35,150 nt of DNA from Verrucomicrobiota bacterium (GCA_026398275.1 JAPLTF010000075.1:1-35150), one strand, 5' to 3'; positions 23,904-31,990 are shown, numbered from the stretch's first letter. Notes: generated by a model not told the origin, from the sequence alone. Numbers and translations: made by a program.

Positions 23904-24245
23904 ATGCAGCCCCCCATCCCATCCGATAAGATCAGGCTCCGCCTGAAGAGGTCTGTGCCCGGAGGCCAGGCTGACGGCGAGGAATCCGCAATCACGCTTT
24001 CCGACAAGCTCAGCGAGCTGTTCGGCGCGGGATATGTCCGGGATGATATCTACGGGCTCGTGATCCCGCTTCTCATGCAGGGAAAGGTGAGAATCGACCT
24101 CGATGGCCGGTCCGAGCGCCTGGAAATGGAGGATCAAAGCCAGAAGCTCCAGCGCAGCAGCGCGATCCAGGTTTTCGAGGATTACCTTCAGGTCTACAGG
24201 TCGGCGACATCGAACGGAGCGCCGCTCGCCCGGCCTGCCGCCTAG
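23904..24245 (+). CDS. Small hypothetical protein
   Basis: 113 residues, no signal peptide or membrane helix, not recognised. The middle part LSDKLSELFGAGYVRDDIYGLVIPLLMQGKVRIDLDG looks like a folded core. It is followed by a charged helix (RSERLEMEDQSQKLQRSSAIQVFEDYLQVYR). It has its own promoter-like sequence and lies after the exosortase operon, so any link to sorting is uncertain. A 23-bp-arm inverted repeat follows the gene. Confidence 0.65.
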   Translation: MQPPIPSDKIRLRLKRSVPGGQADGEESAITLSDKLSELFGAGYVRDDIYGLVIPLLMQGKVRIDLDGRSERLEMEDQSQKLQRSSAIQVFEDYLQVYRSATSNGAPLARPAA

Positions 24246-24280
24246 TCCCGGTGCTGCTCAGTTAAGGGGGCGGATCCGTT

Positions 24281-24339
24281 GTGGCGCAGGCGTCCTGCCT
24301 GCGAAACGATCCAGAACGCAGGCGGGACGCCCGCGCCAC
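24281..24339. repeat. Inverted repeat between convergent genes
   Basis: Arms at 24281-24303 and 24317-24339 pair over 23 nt with two mismatches (both allowed as G-U in RNA) around a 13-nt loop. Core GTGGCGCAGGCG / CCCGCGCCAC. Same plan as the elements at 2520-2583 and 28942-29023. Its place between the small plus-strand gene and bioA suggests a role as a two-way transcription stop, although no long T-run is present. Confidence 0.8.
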
Positions 24340-24394
24340 CCTTGTCTAAGTGAACGGTATTGCGCCTCGTCCGGATAATTCACGGGGGAGCTGC

Positions 24395-25693
24395 TCACCG
24401 CCCGCAGACTTCTTCGATCGCGAGCCCGATCGCCGACACGGCGCTGCGCAGCTGGCTTTCGCTCGTGCAGAGAGGAGGCATGAGAACAATCGTGTCGAGC
24501 ACAGGACGAGTGAGGAGTCCATGCTTCCTGGCGGCTTCGCAAATTCTTCCGCCGGTCCGCGCCTGCCAGGGAAACGCCTCACCCCCGCGATCCCGGACCT
24601 CGATCCCCGCAATGAATCCGCACTGGCGGATGTCGTGGATGCACGGATGCGATTGCAATTCCGCGAGCAGGCGGGACATCGCCGCAATTTTCGGCTGCAA
24701 TGTTTCGAGCACATGTTCCTCGCGGAAGACATCGAGGCTCGCCAGCGCAGCCGCGCAGCCAAGCGCGTTGCCGGTATAGCTGTGTCCGTAATAAAACGTC
24801 TTCTGCTCGTCGAACTCCCCGAGAAACGCTGAGAAAACTCTTTCCGTGGTGAGGGTGGCCGCCAGCGGCATGTATCCCCCGGTGAGGCCCTTGGCGAGGC
24901 AAAGAAAATCCGGGATCACATCCTCCTGCTCGCAGGCAAACATCGTCCCCGTCCGTCCAAACCCGGTCAGCACCTCGTCAAGAATCAGGAGCGCCCCGAT
25001 CGAGTCGCACTTCTCGCGCAGCCGGCGGAGCAACCCCTTCGGCCAGACGCGCATTCCCGCGGCCCCCTGAATGAGCGGCTCGATGACAACCGCAGCAATC
25101 TCCCCGCCCGGCAGCCGGTCGAGTTCTTCCGGATCGGAGATCCGGTCCACTGGAAACTGATGGCCGGCAAATCGTCCGTGGAATGCCCCGATGCCGCCGA
25201 GGCTTGCCGCCCCGGCCGTATCCCCATGGTAGGCCTGATCAAATGATACGAAGCGCCGGCGCTCCGGCGCTCCGCTCAGCTGCCAGAACTGGATCGCCAT
25301 CTTCATCGCCGCCTCGACGGCGGTCGACCCGTCGTCGCTGAAGAATACCCGCGGGAGTGCCTGCGCGGGGAAGAGCCCGGCGAGTCGCCCGGCAAGCTCG
25401 GCCGCAGGAGCGTTTGTTGTCCCAAGAAAAGATACGTGCGCCACGCGGTCGAGTTGGCCGCAGATGGCCCCCGTGATTTTCGGATGCCCGTGCCCGTGGA
25501 TATTTGTCCAGATCGAGGAATTTCCGTCGAGGTATTCGCGGCCCCGGCTGTCCCGGAGCACCGCCCCCTCGCCACCGACCAGAATGACCGGCTCATGATC
25601 GTCCGCGCACCAGGCCTTCATCTGGGTGAACGGATGCCAGCCATGCGCCTTGTCCAAGGCGGCCAATGATTCTGTGTTCCAAACGTCTCGCAT
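24395..25693 (-). CDS. bioA: Adenosylmethionine-8-amino-7-oxononanoate aminotransferase
   Basis: PLP enzyme of biotin synthesis that transfers the amino group of S-adenosylmethionine to KAPA, giving DAPA. 432 residues. Visible are the family motif WHPFTQMKAW near residue 19, IWTNIHGHGHPKI, the PLP-phosphate region SDDGSTAVEAAMKMA, the PLP-binding Asp239 in LILDEVLTGFGRTG and the Schiff-base Lys268 in LCLAKGLTGGYMPLAATLTT. The ATG at 25693 is chosen over an upstream in-frame codon because the motif then sits at its usual distance. Other bio genes are not in the window. Biotin is needed by acetyl-CoA carboxylase, whose accA and accD are here. Confidence 0.95.
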   Translation of the reverse strand: MRDVWNTESLAALDKAHGWHPFTQMKAWCADDHEPVILVGGEGAVLRDSRGREYLDGNSSIWTNIHGHGHPKITGAICGQLDRVAHVSFLGTTNAPAAELAGRLAGLFPAQALPRVFFSDDGSTAVEAAMKMAIQFWQLSGAPERRRFVSFDQAYHGDTAGAASLGGIGAFHGRFAGHQFPVDRISDPEELDRLPGGEIAAVVIEPLIQGAAGMRVWPKGLLRRLREKCDSIGALLILDEVLTGFGRTGTMFACEQEDVIPDFLCLAKGLTGGYMPLAATLTTERVFSAFLGEFDEQKTFYYGHSYTGNALGCAAALASLDVFREEHVLETLQPKIAAMSRLLAELQSHPCIHDIRQCGFIAGIEVRDRGGEAFPWQARTGGRICEAARKHGLLTRPVLDTIVLMPPLCTSESQLRSAVSAIGLAIEEVCGR

Positions 25694-25701
25694 CGCGGCG
25701 C

Positions 25702-25730
25702 AAAATACCGCATACCCTCGTGCAGGTGAA
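25702..25730 (-). promoter_or_regulatory. Promoter of bioA
   Basis: On the minus strand TTCACC (25730-25725), 17-nt spacer, TATTTT (25707-25702), ending 8 nt before the bioA ATG. Another case where the predicted transcript has nearly no leader. No BirA-type operator was recognised. Confidence 0.45.
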
Positions 25731-26652
25731 ATCAAATCCCGTCATCCTCCGCGCGCTGGCATACTTTTCGGGGGTCATCCTGCTCGCGTGCCTCCTCTCC
25801 CCTCCGCTGTATTGGGCGGGCTCGGCTCTCGCAGAGAAGGGCGTTCTGCCATTTCTCAAAGGCTTCCCGTTCCACCGCTACTTCAGCCGCTGCATGCAAC
25901 TCAGCGCCCTGCTCATGCTCTGGCCGGCATTCCGGTGGATCGGGCTCCGCCGCACCGGCGAGCTCGGGATCGAACGCAACCCGCTCTGGCGGCGCGATCT
26001 TCTCGTCCGCCTGGCCATCGCGCTCATCCCGGTCATCGCCCTGGGGGCGGGATATCTGGCTTTCGATGTTTATGATTTGAAAAAAAGCATCCCGGTCGCC
26101 GGCGCGCTCCGGATTCTGGCGACCGCCGGGTTGGTTGCCATTCTTGAGGAGTTTCTTTTCCGCGGAGTCCTCCTCGGCCTCTGCCTCCGCTCGATGAAGC
26201 CGCTGCCGGCGGCTCTGGTTTCCTCGGCGGTGTTCGCAATTGTCCATTTTCTGCGCGTCGCGAAGTCCGCCACCGAGCCGGCCGTGAGCTGGCTCAGCGG
26301 GTTCGCACAGCTCCCCCAGGCGTTCTCGAGCGCACCTCCATGGCCGCTGCTCGGCTGGGGCATGCTCTCCCTGCTGCTCGCGGGCATCGTCCTCGCCATG
26401 GCCACCCTCCGCACCCGCTCGCTCTTCCTGCCGATCGGCCTTCACGCCGGGTGGATCCTCGGACAGCAGGGGCTCCAGTGGCTCGCAAAATTCCGCATCA
26501 AGCCGCCGGATGCTTTGCTGCCGTGGGTCGGCCAGAATGTCGTCAGCGGCGCGGTTCCGACCGGCCTCATCCCCTCGGGCATTTTGTTGCTCACGATGGC
26601 CCTGGCATTCTACTATCTGGGCCATGTCAGGGATCGCCGCACCTCTTCTTGA
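25720..26652 (+). CDS. CPBP-family intramembrane metalloprotease
   Basis: 310-residue membrane protein with about eight helices of the CPBP (Rce1/Abi-like) family of glutamic-type intramembrane proteases. Motif 1 is ILEEFLFRGVLLGLCLR (EExxxR), motif 2 is VFAIVHFL (FxxxH), and motif 3 is LPIGLHAGWILG. The substrate is unknown. The start is uncertain: GTG at 25720 or 25726 places the signal-like helix correctly, while the frame is open back to 25666 but that would overlap bioA. It diverges from bioA across a very short gap. Confidence 0.87.
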   Translation: MQVKSNPVILRALAYFSGVILLACLLSPPLYWAGSALAEKGVLPFLKGFPFHRYFSRCMQLSALLMLWPAFRWIGLRRTGELGIERNPLWRRDLLVRLAIALIPVIALGAGYLAFDVYDLKKSIPVAGALRILATAGLVAILEEFLFRGVLLGLCLRSMKPLPAALVSSAVFAIVHFLRVAKSATEPAVSWLSGFAQLPQAFSSAPPWPLLGWGMLSLLLAGIVLAMATLRTRSLFLPIGLHAGWILGQQGLQWLAKFRIKPPDALLPWVGQNVVSGAVPTGLIPSGILLLTMALAFYYLGHVRDRRTSS

Positions 26653-27346
26653 GCCGCTGCTGTCGCTGTTTTTCCCGGCACATTGTGCAGGGTGCGGACG
26701 CGCGGTTCCGGATGGCATCAACCTGTGCGCGGCCTGCGATGAGAGCATCGAAAAGATCCGGCCGCCCCGGTGCGAAGTTTGCTCCCAGCCCTATGCCGGG
26801 AACGTCCCGACTTTCACCTGCCCGAACTGCCATGGTGACGCCTTCCATTTCGAATGCGCCATCGCGGTCGTGCGCAGCAGCGGGGTCGTGCGCGAGATGG
26901 TCCACCGCCTGAAATATGGAAAAGAGATCTGGCTGGGCAGGGTCCTCGCGGGCTGGATGAACGAGGGCCTCGATGACCCGCGGCTCAAGAACTGGACTCC
27001 GGACGCGCTGGTCCCGGTCCCGCTCCACCCGCGCCGGCTCAGGGAAAGGGAGTTCAATCAGGCGGATATCCTCTGCCACGAGCTCTCGCGGATCTGCGGG
27101 ATCCGGGTCTTTTCCCCTCTGTCGAGGCACCGCTACACCACGACCCAGACCCAGCTCGACCGCAAGGGCCGAAGGCAAAACTTGCGGGATGCGTTCATTC
27201 TGGGCAAGAATGGGGACGTGACGAATCTGAATCTCCTGCTGGTGGATGATGTCCTGACCACAGGATCAACCCTCGACGCCTGCGCCGCCGTTCTTCTGGA
27301 AGGCGGCGCCGCTTCTGTGCGTGCGCTCACCGCCGCCCGCGGCTAG
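26624..27346 (+). CDS. comF: ComF-family phosphoribosyltransferase-like protein
   Basis: 240 residues. An N-terminal four-cysteine zinc ribbon (CAGC, CAAC, CEVC, CPNC between residues about 20 and 68) is followed by a phosphoribosyltransferase domain. That domain has LVPVPLHPRRLREREFNQA, ATTTQTQLDRKGRRQNL-type residues and the PRPP-binding LLLVDDVLTTGSTLDA. ComF helps process incoming DNA in competent bacteria; in others its role is not settled. The ATG at 26624 gives the usual start and overlaps the end of the protease gene by 29 nt. accD follows after 9 nt. Confidence 0.92.
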   Translation: MSGIAAPLLEPLLSLFFPAHCAGCGRAVPDGINLCAACDESIEKIRPPRCEVCSQPYAGNVPTFTCPNCHGDAFHFECAIAVVRSSGVVREMVHRLKYGKEIWLGRVLAGWMNEGLDDPRLKNWTPDALVPVPLHPRRLREREFNQADILCHELSRICGIRVFSPLSRHRYTTTQTQLDRKGRRQNLRDAFILGKNGDVTNLNLLLVDDVLTTGSTLDACAAVLLEGGAASVRALTAARG

Positions 27347-27355
27347 AAAAATCCC

Positions 27356-28198
27356 ATGGCTATTTTCAAAAAACCCATCCTCCGCCCGCGCATCGGCAAG
27401 GCGCGCGAAATGCCCGAAGGCCTCTGGACAAAGTGCCCGACCTGCGGCGAGGTCATCCACAATCTGACGCTCTCGGAAAATTTGCATGTCTGCCCGAAGT
27501 GCGCCCACCACTTCACGCTCGGCTCCAGGGATCGCATCGCCAGCCTCGTGGATCCGGATTCCTTCGAGGAGATCGATGCCGCGCTCACGTCGGTGGATTC
27601 CCTCGAGTTCAAGGGCGTCGCCACCTATGCGGACCGCCTCGCCAGCTACAAAGAGAAAACCGGACTGGTCGATGCGATCATCACCGGGACGGCCCGCATC
27701 GCCGAACACCCGCTCGGGCTCGGCGTGATGGATTTCAACTTCCTGGCGGCGACGATGGGATCGGTCGTCGGCGAGAAAGTCACCCGGATCATCGAGCTTT
27801 CGACCAAGCGCAAAATGCCGGTCGTCCTCGTCTGCGCCTCCGGGGGAGCGCGCATGTATGAGGGGATGCTGAGCCTCATGCAGATGGCGAAGACCAGCGG
27901 GGCGCTCGCCCTTCACGCACAGGCCAGGCTTCCCTACATCGCCGTCCTCACCAACCCCACCACCGCCGGGGTCATGGCCAGCTACGCCTCGCTCGGGGAC
28001 ATCATCATCGCCGAGCCCGCCAGCATGATCGGATTCGCCGGCCCGCGCGTGATCCGCGAGACCACCCACCAGACGCTCCCGGCAGATTTTCAGACGGCCG
28101 AGTTTCTGGAAAAGCGCGGCCTCATCGACATGATCGTGCACCGCTCGAAAATGCGTTCAACACTGGGCGACCTGCTCGGCTACTTTTCGGCGAAGTGA
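27356..28198 (+). CDS. accD: Acetyl-CoA carboxylase carboxyltransferase, beta subunit
   Basis: 280 residues, usual length. The N-terminal zinc finger is CPTCGEVIH ... CPKC (residues about 25-46). The carboxyltransferase core carries GGARMYEGMLSLMQMAKTSGAL, NPTTAGVMASYASLGDIIIAEPASMIGFAGPRVI and AEFLEKRGLIDMIVHR. Works with AccA (14079-15035) to form malonyl-CoA. The accD-folC order with a GTGA stop/start overlap is a common bacterial arrangement. Confidence 0.97.
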   Translation: MAIFKKPILRPRIGKAREMPEGLWTKCPTCGEVIHNLTLSENLHVCPKCAHHFTLGSRDRIASLVDPDSFEEIDAALTSVDSLEFKGVATYADRLASYKEKTGLVDAIITGTARIAEHPLGLGVMDFNFLAATMGSVVGEKVTRIIELSTKRKMPVVLVCASGGARMYEGMLSLMQMAKTSGALALHAQARLPYIAVLTNPTTAGVMASYASLGDIIIAEPASMIGFAGPRVIRETTHQTLPADFQTAEFLEKRGLIDMIVHRSKMRSTLGDLLGYFSAK

Positions 28199-29502
28199 CA
28201 TTCGACGATTCGCTGACGTGGCTCAACAGCACGCAGATCTTCGGCATCAAACTCGGGCTGGACAACACACGCCGGCTCCTCGGCCACCTGGGGAATCCTG
28301 AGCAGAAGCTCCGGATCATTCACGTCGCCGGCACCAATGGCAAAGGCTCGGTCTGCGCGATGCTGGATTCGGTCTTCCGCGCAGCCTGCCTGAAATCCGG
28401 CCTCTACACCTCCCCTCACCTCTGCGACTTCCGGGAACGGGTGCTGGTCAATGGAACCATGATTTCCAGGGAGTCGGCCGCCGACATCCTCACCCGGCTC
28501 CACGATTTCTGCAGGGACTGGCCGCATTCGCCAACATTTTTTGAAATATCAACAGCCCTCGCGCTCGCCCACTTCGCCAGCGAGGACTGCGATGTCGTGA
28601 TCCTCGAAACCGGGATGGGCGGGACCCTGGACGCCACGAACGCCGTGACGCCGGTCGTCTCGGTCATCACGCCGATCGCCATGGACCATGCCGAGTGGCT
28701 CGGGGATTCCATTTCAAAAATCGCCGCCGAAAAAGCGGGCATCATCAAGCCGGGTGTCCCGGTGGTATCCGCGCCTCAGACCGGTGCCGCCGCGGAGGTC
28801 CTGCGCGCCCGCGCAGCGGAATGCGGAAGCCAGCTCACCTTCGTGGAGCAGCCCTATGAGGGAGAGATCGGGCTGGAAGGCGGCCACCAAAAATGGAATG
28901 CCTCGCTGGCCGTGGCCGCGCTGAAAATCTCCGGACCGGCGTCCAGCCATGTGGAGCAGGCGTCCCGCCTGCTTGTCCCTCTTCTGAATGGCAGCCGGGA
29001 CGGCCGCCCCACATCCAGCCATGCACCCATCTCCACCCCGGAGGCCGCCATCAAAGCCGGACTCCGCGACGTGAACTGGCCGGCAAGATTCCAGAGGATC
29101 GGAGACAGAATCATCCTGGACGGCGCCCACAACCCCCATGCCGCCAGGGCGCTGGTGGAAGCCTGGCGCAATAATTTCGGGCCACAGAATCCCACGATCA
29201 TCTTCGGGGCGATGAAGGACAAGGACTACCGCGAAATGCTGGCGATCCTTTCAACAATCGCCTCATCGTTTCTTTTCGTGCCGGTCGTGAGCCCCAGAAG
29301 CTCCGATCCCGCGGAACTGCTGAAGTGCACCCCATGCCCCGCGCAGACAAGCCCCTCCCTGTCTGCAGCAATCGCTTCCGCCATGGCAAAAACGCAGCCT
29401 GTCCTCATCACCGGCTCACTGTTTCTGGCGGGAGAAGCCATCGATATCCTGGCTCGAAAAACTCCGCAGCTCCGGGGAGCACACGCGGGCCGCGTGTCGT
29501 GA
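28195..29502 (+). CDS. folC: Folylpolyglutamate / dihydrofolate synthase with in-frame repeat insertion
   Basis: 435 residues. Adds glutamate to folates (and to dihydropteroate). Visible are the P-loop HVAGTNGKGSVCAML, TSPHLCDFRERVLVNG, the Mur-ligase-type ETGMGGTLDATN and IAMDHAEWLGDSISKIAAEKAGIIK. The C-terminal part has FQRIGDRIILDGAHNPHAA. Codons 250-273 are a repeat insertion (see 28942-29023) at the linker after the ATPase domain, between GGHQKWNASLAVAALKISGPA and ISTPEAAIKAGL. GTG start overlaps the accD stop by 4 nt. The last residues (HAGRVS) and the stop codon lie in another inverted repeat. Because the insertion keeps the frame and all motifs are present, the enzyme is probably active. 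Confidence 0.95.
   Translation: MTFDDSLTWLNSTQIFGIKLGLDNTRRLLGHLGNPEQKLRIIHVAGTNGKGSVCAMLDSVFRAACLKSGLYTSPHLCDFRERVLVNGTMISRESAADILTRLHDFCRDWPHSPTFFEISTALALAHFASEDCDVVILETGMGGTLDATNAVTPVVSVITPIAMDHAEWLGDSISKIAAEKAGIIKPGVPVVSAPQTGAAAEVLRARAAECGSQLTFVEQPYEGEIGLEGGHQKWNASLAVAALKISGPASSHVEQASRLLVPLLNGSRDGRPTSSHAPISTPEAAIKAGLRDVNWPARFQRIGDRIILDGAHNPHAARALVEAWRNNFGPQNPTIIFGAMKDKDYREMLAILSTIASSFLFVPVVSPRSSDPAELLKCTPCPAQTSPSLSAAIASAMAKTQPVLITGSLFLAGEAIDILARKTPQLRGAHAGRVS
28942..29023 (+). repeat. Palindromic element inserted in folC, with 10-bp flanking direct repeat
   Basis: The imperfect inverted repeat has arms at about 28949-28973 and 28989-29013, matching at about 20 of 25 positions with a GTCCCG core in each. 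It belongs to the same family as 2520-2583 and 24281-24339. It is bounded by a direct repeat TCCAGCCATG at 28942-28951 and 29014-29023. One repeat copy plus the element is 72 nt, exactly 24 codons, and starts on a codon boundary, so the folC frame is kept. This has the form of a small mobile element with a target duplication. Confidence 0.8.
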
Positions 29503-29570
29503 ATGGCGACCCGCCATTCACCCGCTCCAAGGTCCATCCGGCCGGCGGGTCGCCGACCTCCACACGCGGC
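29489..29570. repeat. Inverted repeat covering the folC stop codon
   Basis: Arms of 27 nt at 29489-29515 and 29544-29570. The outer 9 bp (GCCGCGTGT) and inner 11 bp (GGCGACCCGCC) match exactly, and the 7 bases between them do not. A second hairpin, GAATGGC-GACCC-GCCATTC (29501-29519), sits inside the left arm. It lies between folC and the convergent pdxH and may stop transcription from both sides. Confidence 0.75.
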
Positions 29571-29599
29571 TCGCGGATGCTCCCCGGAACCCGGATGTC

Positions 29600-30247
29600 T
29601 TACGGCGCGAGCCGCGAGATCGTCCAAACCCCGCCGGAATTTGTGTAGAGCAGCCGGTCATGGAGCCGGTCCTGACCGCCCTGCCAGAACTCGACGGTTT
29701 CCGGAACAACACGATACCCGCCCCAGCCCTCGGGCTTCGGCACCTCTCCGCTGGCGAACTTGCGTTTCAACTCCTCGTATTTCGCGAGAAGGATCTGGCG
29801 GGACGAGATGACGGCACTTTGGTCCGAGACCCACGCCCCAAGCCTGCTGCCGAACGGGCGGCTCATGAAATAGGCCAGCGATTCGGCGGCGGAGATTTTT
29901 TCCACCGCCCCGGCGATCTCGACTTGGCGCGCCAGGGTCACCCATGGAAAGAGCAGCGATGCGCGGGGATTTTCGGCAATCTGCCGGGCCTTGCGGCTCC
30001 CGTAGTTTGTGAAAAACACGAACCCCCGTTCATCGTAAGCCTTCAGCAGAACCGTGCGGCACGAGATGTGGCCGGACTTGTCGGCCGTTCCGAGCGTCAT
30101 CGCGTTCGGTTCCGGAATCCCCGAGGCGCGGGCATCTTCAAACCAGATCCGGAACTGCTTCACCGGGTCGGGATCCAGCTCCGACTCCGTGAGCGGCTCG
30201 CGATCATAATCGCATCGCAGGTGGTAAATGGCTGACTCCCCGGACAT
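29600..30247 (-). CDS. pdxH: Pyridoxamine 5'-phosphate oxidase
   Basis: FMN enzyme that oxidises pyridoxamine- or pyridoxine-5'-phosphate to PLP. 215 residues, usual length. Family segments are FRIWFEDARASGIPEPNAMTL, SCRTVLLKAYDERGFVFFTNYGSRKARQI, ASLLFPWVTLARQVEIAGAVEKIS, SRPFGSRLGAWVSDQS and the C-terminal VEFWQGGQDRLHDRLLY. Its product is the cofactor of BioA and SufS encoded nearby. Single gene, convergent with folC and divergent from sufS. Confidence 0.96.
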   Translation of the reverse strand: MSGESAIYHLRCDYDREPLTESELDPDPVKQFRIWFEDARASGIPEPNAMTLGTADKSGHISCRTVLLKAYDERGFVFFTNYGSRKARQIAENPRASLLFPWVTLARQVEIAGAVEKISAAESLAYFMSRPFGSRLGAWVSDQSAVISSRQILLAKYEELKRKFASGEVPKPEGWGGYRVVPETVEFWQGGQDRLHDRLLYTNSGGVWTISRLAP

Positions 30248-30322
30248 AGACCGAGCAAGCTACGGGGAAATCCGGCGGCAGGAAACAGGATTCTGAGGGC
30301 TGGCGTTGAGACTGGATCGCGT

Positions 30323-30328
30323 TATAGT
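30323..30328 (+). promoter_or_regulatory. Possible -10 box of sufS
   Basis: TATAGT ends 9 nt before the sufS ATG at 30338, again pointing to a leaderless or near-leaderless message. No good -35 box is seen at the usual distance (CTGGCG at 17 nt), so support is weak. No Fe-S regulator operator was recognised. Confidence 0.3.
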
Positions 30329-30337
30329 GCCACACCA

Positions 30338-31564
30338 ATGGCATCGAATCTTTCCGAGATCCGCGGGCAGTTTCCTTTTCTCAAGGAGACGGTCAACGGT
30401 CATCCATTGATCTACCTCGACAGCGCGGCGAGTTCGCAGAAGCCGGCGCGGGTGATCGGCCGCATGAGCCGGTTCATGGAAAGCGAATACGCCAACGTGC
30501 ATCGGGGGATTCACCTTCTCAGCGAGCGCGCCACAGCGGCTTATGAAAATGCCCGCACGAGCGTCGCGAAATTGCTGAATGCGCCACGCGAGGAGGAGGT
30601 CGTCTTCACGCGCGGAACCACCGAATCGGTCAATCTCGTGGCCAATACCTGGGGCCGGGAGAACATCAAGCCCGGCGACACGATTCTGCTCACCGAGATG
30701 GAGCACCACAGCAATCTGCTCCCCTGGCTGAAGCTTGCCCGCGATGCCGACGCAAATGTCGAATTTGTGCCGGTTCTGGAAAACGGCGTCGCGCTGGATT
30801 TGGATTCGGCGAGGCGCCTGCTGGCGAAGGGTCCCAAACTCTTTGCGTTCGTCCACATTCCCAATACGCTCGGTTTGGAAAATCCCGCGGCCGACCTGTG
30901 CGCATGGGCGTCGGCTTCCGGAACGACAACCTTTGTGGACGGCGCGCAAAGCGTGGGGCACCAGCCGGTGGACGTGCAAGAAATGGGCTGCGATTTTTTG
31001 GCCTGCTCCTCACATAAAATGTGCGGGCCCAGCGGGATCGGCGCCCTGTGGGGCCGCCACGAAATCCTATCCGCCATGCCGCCCTGGCAATATGGCGGCG
31101 AAATGGTGGACCGGGCCTACTATGACAAACCCGCCACTTACCGCGAGCCCCCGGCTCGCTTTGAAGCCGGCACCCCGCCGATCCTCGAAGCGGCGGGATG
31201 GGCGGAGGCGATCGCATTTTTAAATGACACCGGACTGGAGGCCATCCGGGAACATTCGGTCTCGCTGGCGAACGCCGCAGTCCAGCAGCTTCAGAAAATC
31301 GACGGACTCCGCATCTTCGGTCCGGTGGCCCGCCAAGCAGGCCTCGTCACATTTTCCATTGAGGGCGTTCATGCCCATGACGTCGCCTTTTTCGCCAACG
31401 AGCGGGGCCTCGCGCTCCGGGCCGGTCACCACTGCGCCCAGCCGCTCATGCGCATGCTCGGCAGCCCGTCCTCCAGCCGCGCCAGCTTTTATCTCTACAA
31501 CCAGCCGTCGGATGTTGACGCATTGGTTGCCATCCTCCACGAAGCCGTGGCATTTTTCCGGTGA
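30338..31564 (+). CDS. sufS: Group II cysteine desulfurase
   Basis: PLP enzyme of 408 residues that removes sulfur from cysteine for Fe-S cluster building. Start region FPFLKETVNGHPLIYLDSAASSQKP. Group II features: Lys227 in CSSHKMCGPSGIG as the PLP lysine, HHSNLLPW, and the active-site Cys366 in LRAGHHCAQPLM. It is coupled to sufU (shared base at stop/start). The sufBCD genes are not in this window, so the scaffold complex must lie elsewhere. Confidence 0.96.
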   Translation: MASNLSEIRGQFPFLKETVNGHPLIYLDSAASSQKPARVIGRMSRFMESEYANVHRGIHLLSERATAAYENARTSVAKLLNAPREEEVVFTRGTTESVNLVANTWGRENIKPGDTILLTEMEHHSNLLPWLKLARDADANVEFVPVLENGVALDLDSARRLLAKGPKLFAFVHIPNTLGLENPAADLCAWASASGTTTFVDGAQSVGHQPVDVQEMGCDFLACSSHKMCGPSGIGALWGRHEILSAMPPWQYGGEMVDRAYYDKPATYREPPARFEAGTPPILEAAGWAEAIAFLNDTGLEAIREHSVSLANAAVQQLQKIDGLRIFGPVARQAGLVTFSIEGVHAHDVAFFANERGLALRAGHHCAQPLMRMLGSPSSSRASFYLYNQPSDVDALVAILHEAVAFFR

Positions 31565-31983
31565 TGGACAACGAACTCTACCAGGCCGTGCTCATGCAGC
31601 ACTCGAAGCAGCCGAGAAATTTCGGGCCGCTGGAAAACCCGACCCACGCGGCGGACGGGCACAACGCGCTCTGCGGCGATGAAATCTCGGTCGCCCTGCG
31701 GATCGATGGCAACACCGTCGCCGAAGCCAAATTCACCGGCAGCGCCTGCGCGATCTGCACCGCATCGGCCTCGATCATGACCGGCGAGGTCAAAGGCCTC
31801 ACGTGCGACGCGGTCCAGACGCTCGCCGGAAATTTCCGTGCGCTGCTCAAAGACGGCACCGGCCCGGAATTGCCAAAAAAACTCGAAGTCCTCAGCGGAG
31901 TCCACCAATTCCCCCAGCGCGTAAAATGCGCCGCCCTCCCTTGGGAGACGCTCGTCAGCGCGATGCAGAGCCCGGTCGGCTGA
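31564..31983 (+). CDS. sufU: SufU-type zinc/Fe-S assembly protein
   Basis: 139-residue IscU/SufU-family protein that takes sulfur from SufS through zinc-ligand swapping. The three metal cysteines are Cys37 (ALCGDE, with Asp39), Cys62 (GSACAICTASAS) and Cys122 (QRVKCAALPWE). The region around residues 70-90 fits the SufU rather than the IscU pattern. Start: ATG at 31564 sharing one base with the sufS stop; a GTG directly upstream at 31561 is also in frame. The two genes form one operon. Confidence 0.95.
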   Translation: MDNELYQAVLMQHSKQPRNFGPLENPTHAADGHNALCGDEISVALRIDGNTVAEAKFTGSACAICTASASIMTGEVKGLTCDAVQTLAGNFRALLKDGTGPELPKKLEVLSGVHQFPQRVKCAALPWETLVSAMQSPVG

Positions 31984-31990
31984 ACTTCTT

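Noticed and set aside
28942-29023. folC as a broken gene because of the insertion
   Set aside because: The inserted unit is 72 nt and keeps the frame, and all catalytic motifs before and after it are intact.
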